25,129 nt of DNA from JBGPHT01 sp041484525. Its GTDB lineage: Bacteria > Acidobacteriota > Terriglobia > Bryobacterales > Bryobacteraceae. The position numbers and the translations under genes were made by a program. Position 1 is the stretch's first letter. Each line of letters begins with the position of its first letter. Below, one piece after another: positions 23,369 through 25,129 of the stretch. The stretch is taken from the NCBI GenBank assembly GCA_041484525.1, contig JBGPHT010000111.1:1-25129 (forward strand). Direction: 5' to 3'. The notes under the pieces were generated by a model. The model ran no database searches and had not been told where the DNA came from. It worked only from the letters and a program-made list of their open reading frames with translations.

Positions 23369-25129
23369 CTAGAAGTTGTACAGCAGCGTCCCCAAGGGAG
23401 CTTCCGCCGGTCCGCCGGCCGTCACGGCGGCTTCGCCTTCGGGGCTGAGTTGGCGATAGTAGATTCCCGTGTCGCCCAGGTAGACTTCGAGCTCCGAGGG
23501 GCGGGGAAGAGTGCCCTGAATCAGCGCTTCCGAGAGCGGATCCTCGATGTACTTCTGCAGCGCGCGGCGCAGCGGGCGGGCGCCGTAGCTGCGGTCGGCA
23601 CAGGTCTTCTCGAGGATGTATTTCGCGGTGTCCGAGCCCAGCCGGATCTTCACCTGCTTGGCCACCAGGTTCAGATTGATCTGGTCCACCATCAGGTCGA
23701 TGATCTTGATCAGGTCGTTGTCCGCCAGGGAGCTGAACAGGATAATCTCGTCGAGGCGGTTCAGGAACTCGGGATTGAACGCCTTCTTCACCTCGCTCCG
23801 CACCATTTCTTCGATCTTGCCCGGGATGCCTTCGCCGGCAGGCGCCGAGAAGCCCAGGTGGCCGCGCTTCTCGAGGAAACGCGCGCCCAGGTTCGAAGTC
23901 ATGATCAGGATGGTGCTCTTGAAATCCACCTGATTCCCAAGGCCGTCGGTCAACTGGCCGTCCTCGAACACCTGCAGCAGGATGTTATAGATGTCCGGGT
24001 GCGCCTTCTCGATCTCATCCAGCAGGATGATCGAGTACGGGTTGCGCTTGACGCGCTCGGTGAGCTGGCCGCCCTCTTCGTAGCCCACGTATCCCGGGGG
24101 CGAGCCGATGAGCTTCGAAACCGAGTGCTTCTCCATGTACTCCGACATGTCGAACCGTACCAGGCTCTTCTCGCTGCCGAACAGGAACCCGGCGAGAGCG
24201 CGCGCCACTTCCGTCTTGCCCACGCCCGTCGGGCCCAGGAATAGGAACGAACCGGCCGGCCGGCTGGTGGATTTCAGTCCGGCGCGCGAGCGGCGAATGG
24301 CCCGAGCCAGCGCCGAAATCGCCTTCTCCTGGCTGATCACCCGCTTGTGCAGCTCGTCTTCGATGCGCAGCAGCTTGGTGATTTCCTCTTCCTTAATAGA
24401 GGTCATGGGGACGCCGGTCCAGCGCGCCACCACGTCTTCGATATCGTCCTTCGTCACGCAGCCCGTCGAGGAGTCGTCCAGGTTGTACTTCTCCCGGAGC
24501 TGCCGCATGTTCTCGCGCTCCTTGCGCTCCTCGTCGGAGTAGAAGCGCGCCTTCTCGAATTCGTGGTTCGCGATGGCGTTCTCCATGCGGTGCACGATGA
24601 ACTTGATCCGCTTCTGGATGTCGGCCAGGTCGGCCGGCAGCGTGGTCTGCCGCAGCTTCACGCGCGCGCCCGCCTCGTCGATCAGGTCGATCGCTTTGTC
24701 CGGCAGGTAGCGGTCGGGAATGTAGCGGCTCGAAGTGTAGACCGCGGTCTCGATGGCCTCGTCGGTGTACGCCACGGCGTGGAACTTCTCGTAGCGGTCT
24801 TTGATTCCGAACAGAATCTTGATGGCGTCGCTCTCGTTGGGCGGCGGCACCTTCACGGCCTGGAAGCGCCGCTCGAGCGACCGGTCCTTCTCGATCGACT
24901 TGCGGAACTCGGCCGGCGTGGTGGCGCCGATGCACTGGATCTCGCCGCGCGACAGCGCCGGCTTCAGAATGTTGGCCGCGTCGAGCGAGCCCTCGGCGGA
25001 ACCCGCGCCCACCAGCGTATGCAGCTCGTCGATGAAGATGATGGCGTTCTGGTTCTCCATCAGCTCCTTCATGATGGTCTTGAGCCGCTCTTCGAACTGG
25101 CCGCGGTACTTGGTGCCGGCGACGATGAG
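23369..25129 (-). CDS. clpC: ClpC-type AAA+ ATP-dependent unfoldase, C-terminal part
   Basis: The frame is open to the window edge, so the N-terminal domain and first Walker A are outside; about 586 residues are seen. The D1 part has Walker B IIFIDELHTL, followed by a UVR-like middle region (EFEKARFYSDEERKEREN), which is short as in ClpC and unlike the long coiled coil of ClpB. D2 has Walker A GPTGVGKTE (about 24210-24235), Walker B IILLDEIEKAHPD, the arginine-finger region EFLNRLDEI and sensor 2 YGARPLRR. An LGF tripeptide in the loop after EKRGH fits the ClpP-docking loop, so it probably feeds ClpP. The C-terminus carries a nonconserved tail of about 30 residues ending LLYNF. The methionine at 25072 is internal and not the start. 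Confidence 0.93.
   Translation of the reverse strand, partial: LIVAGTKYRGQFEERLKTIMKELMENQNAIIFIDELHTLVGAGSAEGSLDAANILKPALSRGEIQCIGATTPAEFRKSIEKDRSLERRFQAVKVPPPNESDAIKILFGIKDRYEKFHAVAYTDEAIETAVYTSSRYIPDRYLPDKAIDLIDEAGARVKLRQTTLPADLADIQKRIKFIVHRMENAIANHEFEKARFYSDEERKERENMRQLREKYNLDDSSTGCVTKDDIEDVVARWTGVPMTSIKEEEITKLLRIEDELHKRVISQEKAISALARAIRRSRAGLKSTSRPAGSFLFLGPTGVGKTEVARALAGFLFGSEKSLVRFDMSEYMEKHSVSKLIGSPPGYVGYEEGGQLTERVKRNPYSIILLDEIEKAHPDIYNILLQVFEDGQLTDGLGNQVDFKSTILIMTSNLGARFLEKRGHLGFSAPAGEGIPGKIEEMVRSEVKKAFNPEFLNRLDEIILFSSLADNDLIKIIDLMVDQINLNLVAKQVKIRLGSDTAKYILEKTCADRSYGARPLRRALQKYIEDPLSEALIQGTLPRPSELEVYLGDTGIYYRQLSPEGEAAVTAGGPAEAPLGTLLYNF

Overview
The window is GC-rich, densely packed bacterial chromosome. 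The gene content points to an Acidobacteriota genome, most like the Bryobacterales/Solibacter group. It has a very large TonB-dependent receptor with an N-terminal carboxypeptidase-regulatory-like domain, exported BNR/sortilin-type propellers with Gly/Arg-rich inserts, a DUF2891 protein, a PadR regulator, and signal peptides ending in AQA-Q. The taxon is an inference from gene families; no rRNA or tRNA gene is visible.

Left part (1-5144, mostly minus strand): the window opens in the 3' part of an IS4-type transposase, whose frame breaks at about 139. There it abuts the degraded tail of an exported Vgb-like beta-propeller gene. Next comes a LamG-like secreted protein gene interrupted by one in-frame TAA. 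It is coupled through a GTGA overlap to an MsbA-type ABC exporter, which is preceded 13 bp upstream by a two-HKD phospholipase-D-like protein. So PLD, ABC exporter and LamG protein form one minus-strand unit whose distal end is decaying.

Middle-left (5219-6665, plus strand): divergent from the PLD gene is a pair of overlapping genes. The first is a thymidylate-kinase-like P-loop kinase with intact motifs. The second is its shorter homologue, which has lost both the P-loop lysine and the DR motif. This kinase/pseudokinase pair is the best candidate here for an undescribed system.

7078-10850: a fossil TonB receptor gene, collapsed by an internal deletion, lies directly upstream of an intact 1111-residue paralogue. 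A run of three hairpins separates them and a strong intrinsic terminator follows. 11119-12869: a two-gene operon of a Gfo/Idh/MocA oxidoreductase and a TIM-barrel sugar isomerase/epimerase, preceded by overlapping inverted repeats. 12976-16281: a large exported sortilin-like propeller with a good sigma-70-type promoter. 16294-16935 (minus): a PadR regulator plus a small dimeric-barrel (ABM-like) protein, with a perfect palindrome in the regulator's promoter region.

17030-19760 (plus): a DUF2891 protein, then a compact, overlapping trio of ECF sigma factor, zinc-finger anti-sigma factor and membrane zinc-ribbon protein. 19765-20193 (minus): a small exported protein whose signal-peptide cleavage region is amplified as a six-unit 15-bp tandem repeat. 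20311-22254: a second ABC exporter, with its own promoter. 22344-23333: a Ycf48-like exported propeller. 23369-25129 (minus): the C-terminal two thirds of a ClpC-type unfoldase, cut by the window edge.

Three themes recur. Gene decay is concentrated in the first 7.5 kb. Exported Asp-box propellers are numerous. Several genes have a -10-like hexamer only 8-20 nt before the start codon, which suggests very short leaders.
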